A stretch of 64,000 nt of DNA from Calliphora vicina (Eukaryota; Arthropoda; Insecta; Diptera; Calliphoridae): NCBI RefSeq assembly GCF_958450345.1, contig NC_088782.1, positions 112,250,358-112,314,357 of the forward strand, given 5' to 3'. A model generated the notes under the pieces. It did no database searches and had not been told where the DNA came from. It saw nothing but the letters and a program-made list of their open reading frames with translations. Numbering within the stretch: the stretch's first letter is position 1; the number at the start of each line of letters is the position of its first letter. Shown one piece after another: positions 44,373 through 55,969 of this stretch. A program made the translations under genes and the position numbers.

Positions 44373-45184
44373 CCGGGTTGATGTAGCTTTCTTTGTGTTG
44401 TTGTTCACTGTTTATTAAGCAAATGTGTGTAACAATTTTCGGCTTTTATAAACGTGATCGTATTTTTTATTTGATTTTTGTGAGTGTAACAAACGGAAGT
44501 TGTATTTAATTGCTGCAATTCATCGTTGATTTTCCATTGAAACATGTTAAACTTATGGTGCTGGAAAACAGTAAGTTCTGCTTTAAAGGGACTAAAATAA
44601 TTTGGTTTAAACAAATGAAATTCAGACTATATTGTTCGATGGTCTTTTCTAAATTAGAGAACACAATTTTGGTCATTAGAAAAAAAATTTAATTTCAATA
44701 TTGTTTGTTTTAATAGTGCAGTATTAGGACTTAGCTGTTGTTATTTGCAGCAGGTGGTTTAGGGCGTCATAGAAAAATACCATGGCTTTTTAGAGTATCA
44801 GGTAGAATAGTCTCAATTCGTGTTTGCCCAAATATAACATTTTTCATTCGTGTGTTTATTTTTTCTCTATTAACTGACAGTCTATTAGTTATAAAGTTTT
44901 TTTTTTTGTACAAATACACTTTTATATGAGCACCTGTTTGTATGTGCTTCATGTATGTGTGTTTATTTTCAATCATCAACAGTTCATCAAGCGATAATGC
45001 CCCTTTAATTAGGTGCCGATCAAAATTGATTAACTTTCATAAGCCTTTTCACAGACACCGACACACACGCACAACATTACACGCCAGCGGGAAAAAGGTG
45101 TGGTAAAAAGGCCTTCATAAAGGCCTTGTTTAGCAGACATAATTATAACCAGTCGCAATGAAAAATCGTTTAAATTTTACACGA
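44373..45184. other. Unique non-coding stretch, possible small exon
   Basis: AT-rich. An ATG at about 44554 with a GTAAGT donor at 44571 and a TTGTTATTTGCAG acceptor ending near 44751 could join in frame to GGLGRHRKIPWLFRVSG..., but no domain is recognised and the end of the frame is low-complexity. Not called as a gene. Confidence 0.4.
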
Positions 45185-45450
45185 CATATCATTGGTAGTC
45201 AAGGCATGGGCTAAGTGAAATCATGGAACGCTATTGCCCATTTTCAATACCAAACAAACCTTATCAACAGGGAGTATTTGTGGAAGATTTCAGCCAGATA
45301 GCTGTATTATTTTGGGCCCTATCGTATTTTTAACGGACAGATAGACGGACGGACATAGCTAGATCGTCTTAGAGACTTATATAAATGAGGGCCTGCGACA
45401 AATATTGTGATGTGCTACAAACGGAATGACTAAATCAATATACCCTCTAT
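45185..45450 (+). repeat. Dispersed repeat 3'-end fragment (family A-like)
   Basis: Short degenerate fragment: 'GGGCTAAGTGAAATCATGGA', 'TTTTCAATACCAAAC', 'AGACGGACGGACATAGCTAG', 'ACAAACGGAATGAC' and 'ATATACCCTC' in the same order as family A 3' ends. The middle block ('ACAAACCTTATCAACAGGGAGTATTTGTGGAA') is shared with 60900-61110. Confidence 0.65.
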
Positions 45451-47480
45451 ATATTTTGATGATTTTTTTAATGCAATTCTTAATGTGTATGATAATTTTT
45501 AGAATGAGAAACAAAGTCATTCTAGAACATCTTGTAAGAGAAGGTAGAGTTTTTCTTATAGAGTGTGTAAACATGTATTTTAGAAGGCCTACAAAATATA
45601 GCCCTAGCAATTATTCCCATTTGAACAAGGACCTGAACACATACATAAACGCTTTAACTCCTAAAAGCCTACAACACTTAAATTCAGGTATTATATATAC
45701 ATGCACACAAACACAAACACAAACACCGCACACACATAATTGTTATTGCTGTTGTTGGTTTTTTGCTATATACACAATGAATTAATTCGCCGTGTAACAA
45801 ATGCAGACATACGCAGCTACAGATATAGATAGATACTCGCAGACACAACAAGCACGACCAAAAATTACGTGACAATTGTTGGATTATAGTAATTTTATAA
45901 ATTGTTCTACAATTAAATATTTATTTATAATAAAAAAAAACTCTCTATATAAAAGTACGATTGCAGCCGGCAGGATATTTTAAACGAAAGAGGGCAATAA
46001 ACGATTGATTGTATTTGGTTTGTTTTATTATTGTTTTTTCCCCGATTTTTTTTATGGCAGATTTAATATAAATACTTACGTTTATTATATAAATGAAACG
46101 ATTAAGCGGAATTGAGTGTTAAATAGACTAATAGTATCCGTGTTGTTAAAGTAAAGCCACATGTAAAACAGTTAAATAGCAAAAAAAAACTGTGAGAGTA
46201 ATGTACTTTATTTAGTAGAGGATGATTTCATTAGCAGTAGACATAAGGGCTCGATATGTCTACTGCCAAATTATCGTAATTTTATAGGAGAAGGTTTTTT
46301 TTGATTATTTTGAGATTTATACATAGAATTAAAAATGTTATGATGCGATATAACATAATTTCGTTCAAGCTATTTGCTTATATTTCAAAAATATTTATAA
46401 CTTTTGACAATTAAAAATTCATGGAATACTTTATTGAAAAATATGACAAAAAATATTTTTTATTGAATTTTTGCACAGATACAAATTTTTCGAATTGAAA
46501 TTAAATTTTTATTTATGAATAGTTTTTAATGAAATTTCACATTTATGTAGATTTTTCTATTCAAAATGGAAAAATGAAAACGAATTTTGAAATTTATTAT
46601 CAGCAATCCCGCAATTCCCAAAAGTGTTGAAAAATTCCAAAAATTTTTAGTTTTTTGATTATATGTAATATCTATACCAGGGTAGTAGTTATCGGAACCC
46701 TTTACAAATTAATTAGAAACATATTGGGCCACCTAAAATCGGTTACTATATTTTGATATCAAATATGCGATTTGAGAATTTTTGCCCTAAACTTTAATTT
46801 TACATTAAAAATAGGTGTTTTTGAATGGACCTGGTCCCCACGGTAACAACAATTTTTATTTTTTTTTTTTCATTTAAAATATTTCATAAAAACTTAGCTT
46901 TCAGTAAGTATAGAATTTTTTTGCGATAACTTAAAAAGAAAAAAAGTTCTTTTTTCCCAAAAAAATAGCGAAAAATCGCCTTTTTAAAATTTTATAAATT
47001 CGAATGCTTATAACTTTGGACTTAGTCATTATTTTTAAATAATTTTTTTTCTTCTTTGACACATACATGTGTTGTTAGTCCAATAAAGGAAAACTGAAGA
47101 AAGTCGGGAAATATTTGGATACGCTGTTATCAAAAAACTGGAGTAGGGTGGGTAAAAATGTTGAACATTTAATTTTTAAATACGAATATCTCCTAAGCTT
47201 TAAGAGATAATTGACAGATACGATGAGGTTTTTTGTAGTGCTCGATAAAAAGATTCTATATATGTAATTTTTTTGAAATCGGAACTCAAACGAAGAAATA
47301 TGATCGTTTTAAAAATGTAACATACCCGAGGTGTCCTACTTTGGGGACCCCTGGCCCAGCTCCTGACGGGCTCATAAGGTCCAGATTCAAAACATAAACG
47401 CGACAACACTTCCCTTTTGCGCATGTGCAATTTCATTCACACCAATCTAATCATTTGGAAGTTACAGATTTATTTCCCTC
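45451..47480. other. Non-coding stretch
   Basis: 2 kb, AT-rich, with (CA)n at about 45705-45740. From about 46670 to 47480 the texture changes (pieces such as 'GGTGTCCTACTTTGGGGACC', 'CTGGCCCAGCTCCTGACGGG'). This may be the body of another old dispersed repeat, but only one copy is in the window, so I cannot confirm it. Confidence 0.45.
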
Positions 47481-47639
47481 TTTATACCCTACACCACCAT
47501 AGTGGGGAGGGTATTATGCGTTTGTGCAGATGTTTGTAACGCCCAAAAATATTAGTGTAACACCCACCTTAAAGTACCGATCGACTTAGAATCACTTTCT
47601 GAGTCGATTAAACGATGTCCGTCCGTCCGTCCGTCTGGT

Positions 47640-47685
<46 letters not shown>

Positions 47686-48262
47686 TCCATGAAAACCTTG
47701 TGCGCAGAGTACAGGTCGCAATTTTGAAGATATTTCGATAAAATTTGGTACGTATTACTTTTTCGACCCAAGGACCGAGCCTATTGAAACTGGCTGAAAT
47801 CGGTCCATTATTTCACCTAGCCCCCATACAAATGTCCCCTCGAAATTGGACTTTATCGGTCATAAATGTTTAATGTATCTATGTATCTACACAAATTTCG
47901 CCCCAAATAAATTTTATATATACAAAATTCATGTTACCAAATTTTGTTACGATCGGTCCATAATTAGTCATAGCTCCCATATAGACCCGCTTCCGAAAAT
48001 CACTTTAACCTGCATAAATCGCTTAAAAATTTTGGTATACACACAAAATTCAACATAGTTAACTTTAATATAGACATAAATCACACAACCTAATTTTATG
48101 GTGATCGGTACATAATTGGTCATAGCTGCCATATAAGGCCCACTTCCAAAAATCACTCAAAAATATAAATTATTGAAATTTTAAATGAAAAATGTTTTTG
48201 CACTTTTATTTAGTGTAGGGTATTATATTGTTGAGCTTGACCGACCATACTTTCTTACTGGT
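47481..48262 (-). repeat. Dispersed repeat family D copy
   Basis: Begins TTTATACCCTACACCACC and ends 'GACCGACCATACTTTCTTACTG', a layout parallel to families A and C (TATACCC end, microsatellite, GGTCCATAATTGGTCATAGC modules). Carries (GTCC)n followed by (GGCT)n at about 47616-47686. The 16290-16705 fragment ends in the same family. Confidence 0.75.
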
Positions 48263-48815
48263 TATAATTGTGGGTAGTTTGTTAGATATTAATTTCCAGC
48301 AGTTTTGCAGTAAATAGTACTGATTTAACAAACGAACTTAAAGTACAGATTTCTGCTACATGTTATTCTACACAAGGAAAACTTACATTACTTTCACCAT
48401 TTTACCATTTTATATCAGTGAGAATCACTCATATTGCTCAGGTTCACTCATATTGCTCAGGTTAGGTTATTATTGGCTATTTCTTATAATTTTAACACAA
48501 ATAAGAAAAAAAAAACCAAATCAAAACAATTTAGATTGCTATATTTTTGTGACCCGGGTTTTCTGTGGAATCCACTGCCCAATCGACCGTGAATGTATAA
48601 GTTCTTGTTGAGAAAAAATTGTATTACCTAAAAAAAACTGTTTATATCATAAATAATATTTGTTAAATTCACCTGAATACATTACCATAGAACAGTGAAA
48701 CACAAACCACATTCCAACGAAGCTTAATCCAATATTCGGTAGTATAAACTAGTGATGTATTGGGTGTAGATCTTAAAAATGCGGGATATTTGTAGATTTT
48801 ATTTTGAAGCATTTG
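48263..48815. other. Non-coding stretch
   Basis: About 550 bp. A short duplicated piece 'CACTCATATTGCTCAGGTT' occurs twice at about 48,425 and 48,444. No gene seen. Confidence 0.5.
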
Positions 48816-49830
48816 TACAATATAAATGTATTCAAAGTATTGGCAATTGTTAGCTATGAACTTTTTTCATCTTTCTTCCATCACAAGGATTCCGAGCCAA
48901 AAGAACTGTTCAACTTTTGAGGCCAAGAAAGAATAAAGCCAATATAGGATTCTCTGTTTCAAAGTAAAGCATATCTTCATCTATTAAAACACATAGTAGT
49001 AGTCGACGGGACATTGTCTGGACTATACCAACCATTTTATATTAAATACTTTTTAACAGGAACTGTAACACGTGGCCGAACTTTGTCATGATGGAATATT
49101 ACGGTTTTATGTCTGGCCTTATATGCTCACAAAAAATAGGACACTTCTTTTCCCACCAAATATAGAGCATTACATTAGCTCCATAGATATTTAGCTTTGG
49201 TGTCCATTCGGCTGGTTGGCTAGGCTTCATATACGATATCTTAATATTCCATTTTTAATCGCAAGTAATGATTCGATGATTTCGGATATACGAAATCGTA
49301 TTTCAAAGTTTCTCGGCTTCAACTGGTTTGATACCCAATTACCCTGCTTATGGATGAATGCTGCTGCTCGCAAACGTTTTGAAATTGCTGTTTGAGTAGC
49401 TCCCATTGATTTTGCAAGCTCTTGTTGAGTTTGAAAACAATCTTCACGAAGTAAAATTATTTTCTTTTATAGCCTTCAAAACATAACTTCGGACACGCAA
49501 AATCGTCATTCAAGATCTCTCGACAATTTCCCTGCTTTTGAATGAATTCTGCTGCTCTAGTAGCTCTCAATGATTATGCAAACTCTTGCTGAGTTTGACA
49601 ATCAATTCATGGTCTTCAAACTTTTTTCGCTGGATTATGTGTTTTTTGTATTCCGTGTCATAAATAACCATTTCTGAATAGCACAAACCATCTTTCGCAT
49701 GTTGAAACTGTTGAAACACATTCACCATAAGCTTTTCTAAGCAATCGGTTTGTAGCGGTAATTTTTTTCAAATTGAATAAGTAAAGCAAAACTTCCCGCT
49801 TATGCCGATTCTTTGGTACAAAATTTAACA
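48816..49830 (-). pseudogene. mariner transposase, decayed
   Basis: The minus-strand translation follows the order of a mariner transposase: MLNFVPKNRHKREVLL near 49830, KAYGECVSTVSTCERWF, the second helix-turn-helix QTQQELAKSMGATQTAISKRL, HKQGNWVSNQLKPRNFE, then scattered matches to the catalytic domain (ANVMLYIWW-like, NIPS*QS-like) and the C-terminal VEQFFWLGI...NNCQYFE block near 48850-48920. Stops and frameshifts are frequent. The QTQQE-containing segment appears twice (about 49320-49450 and 49500-49610), so part of it is tandemly duplicated. The catalytic core is too decayed to judge the DDD residues. Confidence 0.8.
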
Positions 49831-49922
49831 TTTTCGAAGCTAAAAAAGCTTGTTGCTTTCATTATAATGTTCAATTACTCAGAGAAAATAAATGGCAGAT
49901 ATGTACTCTTCAAAAATACATA

Positions 49923-50156
49923 TGAGGAGCCGCAGAACAAAAGGTACTTTTTCACACATTTCACACTTTTTCACACATTTTTGGGAAAATGAGTTTTATT
50001 TATATCGCCCTCTTGAACCTGGAAATGTTTTTTAGAACCCATTAAATTTTGCTGACTTGATTGTTTCTAGAAGATTTCAACCCCAATATTATAAAAATAC
50101 AAAAAAACAGTTTTTGAAAAGTTGCGAAAAAGTACATTTTGTTCTGCGGCTCCTCA
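49923..50156. mobile_element. TA-flanked MITE, 234 bp
   Basis: Inverted ends TGAGGAGCCGCAGAACAAAA...and its complement, about 31 bp with one or two mismatches, with a TA dinucleotide on each side (49921-49922, 50157-50158). TA duplication fits a Tc1/mariner-mobilised MITE. No coding capacity. It lies about 90 bp beyond the N-terminal end of the decayed mariner, but its ends need not belong to that element. Confidence 0.85.
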
Positions 50157-50158
50157 TA

Positions 50159-51635
50159 TAAGTTATGCATAGTGATGCTGCACTTTCTAGTGGTAGAAAC
50201 TTGAGTTCAGGATTTGCGATGCTGTGAAGAAGGATGACAGGGTAGCTACAACCACCATATCTCACCCTGAACGGTGCTTGCTGATGCTGTCTTTTTATTG
50301 ATCTCCCTTAGAGAGTCAAGATTAAATGCAGTGGTTTTTGCAAATCTTTCTTAATCTCGGACATACCAGCAATTATCGTTTTTTTAGCATATCAATATCT
50401 CATTTCTCAAACACGGAAAGGACGCCCTAAGGCCCTTTTCCTACTCCAGCTAACCAGCCACCTACCAGCAGCTCATCATGCACAGAATAAAATACACAGA
50501 AATGGATCTAATGGCGTAAACCAGCAGATGCCTTGTAAAAGAACGATTTTCGTGGCGCTAGACTTGATGGCTTACAATCCAATTCAGGACATATTTATAT
50601 TGAGATCCTCTCGAACAGCGTCATATATATTGTATTATTACTGACACTTTTTCATATTTGCGCTGGCTTTCTGGTAACTTGGAATTAATTGCTAATAATT
50701 CTGACAAAATGTTAGCTTCATCAACCGGTAAGTGGTTGGCCATTATTTAAAAAAGTATGAATTGAGAAACTAGCATTATGCTCTATTGACACCTTCACTG
50801 TCCTGGTAAGCAGTAAAACCTGTTTATTTTTTATTGTTACGCTATGTTCTGAATGCTCCTATATGGATATGATTGCACTTTCGACTTCATATTTGTACAA
50901 GTGAAACTAAAGATAAATGACAATCATGTGGCTTAGCATTCTCAGATGCCTGTCTTTCGCATAACGCTAAAACATCCGGACGTTGTAATCAAACGCGAGT
51001 GGTAACGGAGAAAAACATTGCCTTTAACCCACATATAAACACCTATTTTATTGGTTCTATCTTATTAATTTATTTAGCTATTTTGCCCTAATTTTATTAC
51101 TCTTTTCCCATTAAAATTACAATGTTATCTCTCAAACAAATCTCATTTACAAATTCTAAATTGGAATTCTTATTAAAACCAAACCACACTTTTCTAACGT
51201 ACATCTATTTAATTTAATTTAATAATAAACCTCTTCAAGTTCAAGTATTTTAATTTTTATCGACTTTTTTCTTTTTTGCATATAAACATTTATTTTATAA
51301 CTCTTTTTTAACGAACTGTTACTAACTGATATTGATGGCATTGCTACAGCTGTTGCTGGTTGGTACACTGGTGCTGCTGTGATAATGTGAATGTAGATGC
51401 CGCTATTTGGTGTCGATGTTTGGTTACGGACAGCAAAGTATTGCCAATGTTAAATTGCGTAAATGTGTTAATAGACAAGTCATTAAGAGCTGCTTAATAC
51501 TACAGCAATAGCAACAGCAGCAGCTCTAACAGCAACATTAATATGGTTGGTCTAAGACAAAGTTTATTAAACAGAGTCGACAGCAATACATACATATAGT
51601 ATTCAAAACCGGCAGTTTTAAAGGTACCTTTCAAA
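50159..51635. other. Non-coding stretch
   Basis: 1.5 kb. 50170-50600 is slightly more GC-rich with stops in all frames and no recognised domain. The remainder is AT-rich with CAGCAGCAGC-type low complexity near 51505. Confidence 0.5.
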
Positions 51636-54315
51636 CCTTTATCCGGACAAAGTTTTCTAAAGAAATCTTTATCCGGACAAAGTTTTCTAAAGAAAGACTT
51701 TATCCGGACAAAGTTTTCTAAAGAAAGACTTTATCCGGACAAAGTTTTCTAAAGAAAGACTTTATCCGGACAAAGTTTTCTAAAGAAATCTTTATCCGGA
51801 AAAAGTTTTCTAAAGAAATCTTTATCCGGACAAAGTTTTCTAAAGAAATCTTTATCCGGAGAAAGTTTTCTAAAGAAATCTTTATCCGGACAAAGTTTTC
51901 TAAGGAAAGACTTTGTCCGGATAAAGATTTCTTTAGAAAGACTTTATTCGGACAAAGTTTTCTAAAGAAATCTTTATCCGGACAAAGTTTACTAAAGAAA
52001 TCTTTAACCGGACAAAGTTTTCTAAAGAAATCTTTAACCGGACAAAGTTTTCTAAAGAAATCTTTATCCGGACAAAGTTTTCTAAAGAAATCTTTATCCG
52101 GACAAAGTTTTCTAAAGAAATCTTTATCCGGACAAAGTTTTCTAAAGAAAGACTTTATCCGGACAAAGTTTTCTAAAGAAATCTTTATCCGGACAAAGTT
52201 TTCTAAAGAAAGACTTTATCCGGACAAAGTTTTCTAAAGAAAGACTTTATCCGGACAAAGTTTTCTAAAGAAAGACTTTATCCGGACAAAGTTTTCTAAG
52301 GAAAGACTTTATCCGGACAAAGTTTTCTAAAGAAAGACTTTATCCGCACAAAGTTTTCTAAAGAAATCTTTAACCGGACAAAGTTTTCTAAAGAAATCTT
52401 TATCCGGACAAAGTTTTCTAAAGAAATCTTTATCCGGACAAAGTTTTCTAAAGAAATCTTTATCCGGACAAAGTTTTCTAAAGAAATCTTTATCCGGACA
52501 AAGTTTTCTAAAGAAATCTTTATCCGGATAAAGTTTTCTAAAGAAATCTTTATCCGGACAAAGTTTTCTAAAGAAAGACTTTATCCGGACAAAGTTTTCT
52601 AAAGAAGGACTTTATCCGGACAAAGTTTTCTAAAGAAAGACTTTATCCGGACAAAGTTTTCTAAAGAAAAACTTTATCCGGACAAAGTTTTCTAAAGAAA
52701 GACTTTATCCGCACAAAGTTTTCTAAAGAAAGACTTTATCCGCACAAAGTTTTCTAAAGAAAGACTTTATCCGGACAAAGTTTTCTAAAGAAAGACTTTA
52801 TCCGGACAAAGTTTTCTAAAGAAAGACTTTATCCGGACAAAGTTTTCTAAAGAAAGACTTTATCCGGACAAAGTTTTCTAAAGAAAGACTTTATCCGGAC
52901 AAAGTTTTCTAAAGAAAGACTTTATCCGGACAAAGTTTTCTAAAGAAAGACTTTATCCGGACAAAGTTTTCTAAAGAAAGACTTTATCCGGACAAAGTTT
53001 TCTAAAGAAATCTTTATCCGGACAAAGTTTTCTAAAGAAATCTTTATCCGGACAAAGTTTTCTAAAGAAATCTTTATCCGGACAAAATTTTCTAAAGAAA
53101 TCTTTATCCGGACAAAGTTTTCTAAAGAAATCTTTATCCGGACAAAGTATTCTAAAGAAATCTTTATCCGGACAAAGTTTTCTAAAGAAATCTTTATCCG
53201 GACAAAGTTTTCTAAAGAAATCTTTATCCGGACAAAGTTTTCTAAAGAAATCTTTATCCGGACAAAGTTTTCTAAAGAAATCTTTATCCGGACAAAGTTT
53301 TCTAAAGAAATCTTTATCCGGACAAAGTTTTCTAAAGAAATCTTTATCCGGACAAAGTTTTCTAAAGAAATCTTTATCCGGACAAAGTTTTCTAAAGAAA
53401 TCTTTATCCGGACAAAGTTTTCTAAAGAAATCTTTATCCGGACAAAGTTTTCTAAAGAAATCTTTAACCGGACAAAGTTTTCTAAAGAAATCTTTATCCG
53501 GATAAAGTTTTCTAAAGAAATCTTTATCCGGATAAAGTTTTCTAAAGAAATCTTTATCCGGATAAAGTTTTCTAAAGAAATCTTTATCCGGATAAAGTTT
53601 TCTAAAGAAATCTTTATCCGGACAAAGTTTTCTAAAGAAATCTTTATCCGGACAAAGTTTTCTAAAGAAATCTTTATCCGGACAAAGTTTTCTAAAGAAA
53701 GACTTTATCCGGACAAAGTTTTCTAAAGAAAGACTTTATCCGGACAAAGTTTTCTAAAGAAAGACTTTATCCGGACAAAGTTTTCTAAAGAAAGACTTTA
53801 TCCGGACAAAGTTTTCTAAAGAAAGACTTTATCCGGACAAAGTTTTCTAAAGAAAGACTTTATCCGGACAAAGTTTTCTAAAGAAAGACTTTATCCGGAC
53901 AAAGTTTTCTAAAGAAAGATTTTATCCGGACAAAGTTTTCTAAAGAAATCTTTATCCGGACAAAATTTTCTAAAGAAATCTTTATCCGGACAAAGTTTTC
54001 TAAAGAAAATTTCTTTAAAATAATCAATTTGATCCGTGCTTGTCTTGAATTTTTATATATAACTTTTTTTGTGCTGAAATCTTTATCCGGAGAAATCTTT
54101 ATCCGGACAAAGTTTTCTAAAGAAATCTTTATCCGGACAAAGTTTTCTAAAGAAATCTTTATCCGGACAAAGTTTTCTAAAGAAATCTTTATCCGGACAA
54201 AGTTTTCTAAAGAAATCTTTATCCGGACAAAGTTTTCTAAAGAAATCTTTATCCGGACAAAGTTTTCTAAAGAAATCTTTATCCGGACAAAGTTTTCTAA
54301 AGAAATCTTTAACCT
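51636..54315 (+). repeat. 30/31-bp satellite (S6), 2.7 kb
   Basis: About 88 copies of a unit made of CTTTATCCGGACAAAG (near-palindrome) and TTTTCTAAAGAAA. Two length forms alternate in blocks: AAATCTTTATCC (30 bp) and AAAGACTTTATCC (31 bp). One inverted monomer lies at about 51907-51940. Near the right end (54003-54077) a 64-bp non-satellite piece interrupts the array; its near copy at 54362-54435 follows the array. Confidence 0.95.
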
Positions 54316-54361
54316 CACAAAGAAAAAATACAACAAGTGCAGCAGTTTATATCAGTTCTGA

Positions 54362-54640
54362 AAATTTCTTTAAAATAATCAATTTGATCCGAGCTTGTCT
54401 TGAATTTTTATCTATAACTTTTTTTCTGCTGAACTAATTTTGTTGATTTTCAATAGCAATTTACCTAGGACAATGCTTAATATCTGAGTTGAATTTCATT
54501 TATTTGCGTGCTTTATTTTGGGAATGACATTGATTTACACACACAAACCTACTAATTTAATCGACTTAAAATTTCATATTTTTCAGAAACTGAAATGAAT
54601 ATTTATCAGTGCCACCATTACAAGTGGGTTGGTAAGTCTT
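54362..54640 (+). repeat. Degenerate family A 3'-end remnant
   Basis: Order of matches to family A copies: 'TGTCTTGAATTTTTATCTAT' (for TGTCTCACATTTTGGTTCAT), 'GAACTAATTTTGTTGATTTT', 'ATCGACTTAAAATTTCATA', 'TGAATATTTATCAG'. The microsatellite is gone. A copy of its first 64 bp lies inside satellite S6 (54014-54077). Confidence 0.65.
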
Positions 54641-55143
54641 AACACAATATAGAACCAGATCCAAATACTGCCGGGTACTCATTCCCATTTTATATTCTTA
54701 AATATGTGTTTGTGTGAGTGTGTTCAACATGTTTGAAAAGGTTTTGCATTTAACTACACTTAAGCTTTTAATGAATTGCCGCGCATTTAGTGCCAGTGTT
54801 GGTCGATAGATTTTTACTTTTCAAAGGTCTTTAGTTTCTACATACATTCATTCATATATATTTAAACTCACACAGCTCATTAAACGCATCATTGGCTATG
54901 GATGGTAATGATAATGAATGCTTTGTAAAACAAAACAACTCAAACACTTGAAAAGCGATTTAAAATTTGATTGATTTAAGACGATTAAATGAAATAGTGG
55001 GGAATATACTAAATACAAATATAATTGCCTACTTTAGGGAGTTGTTTAGAAATCTATTTTTGTAATGAAATCAGCATTAAGCAGTGGAGCAAATAATAAA
55101 TATATAACTACTAAACTATTGATTCGATTTCTTTGACAAATAG
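54641..55143. other. Non-coding spacer
   Basis: About 500 bp AT-rich sequence without recognised features. Confidence 0.5.
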
Positions 55144-55350
55144 TTGAGGTTTCTGAATGGTGTCTTTGGAGGTAGGAATTTTAAGTACAGACGGCGATAC
55201 AGTGGGACAAGGTGCCTTCATGTTGGTGGCCATATCATCCAATTCAGGCCAATAGAAGTTGGTAATCATCGACCTATAGCGCTCGTCGTTAAGGGTTATT
55301 ACCTTGCCAACATCGTTCTTAAAATAATATGGACCAGACAGCCGGTTTTT
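55144..55350 (-). pseudogene. Tc1/mariner-like transposase fragment
   Basis: The minus-strand frame reads SGPYYFKNDVGKVITLNDERYRSM...NFYWPELDDMATN, matching the order of a widespread insect Tc1/mariner-like family (GPYFFE-x-x-x-G-x-x-VTVN-x-ERY-x-x-M...F-x-P-x-L) just before its second catalytic Asp. The block with that Asp (usually FQQDGAT) is replaced by unrelated sequence. Only about 65 residues remain. Confidence 0.65.
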
Positions 55351-55969
55351 AAAATTTGGGACTAAAATTAATAATTCTCATGTTATTGTGTATATTTTAT
55401 ATTCATTGTATATACATTATTGGTCTGATTTGAAACCTAAACACCTGATTTACAATACAAACCTCTTTAGATTAATATTTTTAAGAATTACAATGATTCT
55501 AAATAGTAGAGGACGATGAGTTTACTTAAAAACTTTTTCAGAATAAATTGCACATGAATGAAACTATTAAAAATTAAATTCCGCATAATTGTAGAAATCT
55601 TAATAAAGCTTCATTATAAACAGAAAAAACTATTTCTTGAACCGTTTCAATTCAAAAACTCAAAATTCAATAGAAAATATCAAGAAATTTTGTTTTTGAA
55701 CAAATAATTTTTTCTGTGAACGTTAAGATGAATTTGATGTACAACCTTCTTCCAATCAATTTGACTTCATTATTGTGCTTTGTCCTTAAACTTTTATTTT
55801 ATTATTCATTTCGTTAGCTTAGTGTACAAAGTCCTTTTCAGAAATATTACAGGGGAGAAAAAAGACTTTCTAAAATCCATGATTTGATAATCAAGTTTTA
55901 TTACTAACATATTTGGTATGATTTATAATGACAAATAATCACAGCTAAAAAGAAGTGCGTTTGCATCTT
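55351..55969. other. AT-rich non-coding
   Basis: About 600 bp, no feature recognised. Confidence 0.5.

Noticed and set aside
50170..50600. Possible coding remnant in a slightly GC-richer stretch
   Set aside because: Both strands have many stops and no segment resembles a known transposon protein.
53878..54336. Long open frames on both strands (repeated SLENFVRIKI / EIFIRTKFSK)
   Set aside because: They are the 30-bp S6 satellite read in frame. Any stop-free 30-bp unit gives such frames on both strands, and 31-bp units elsewhere in the array break them.
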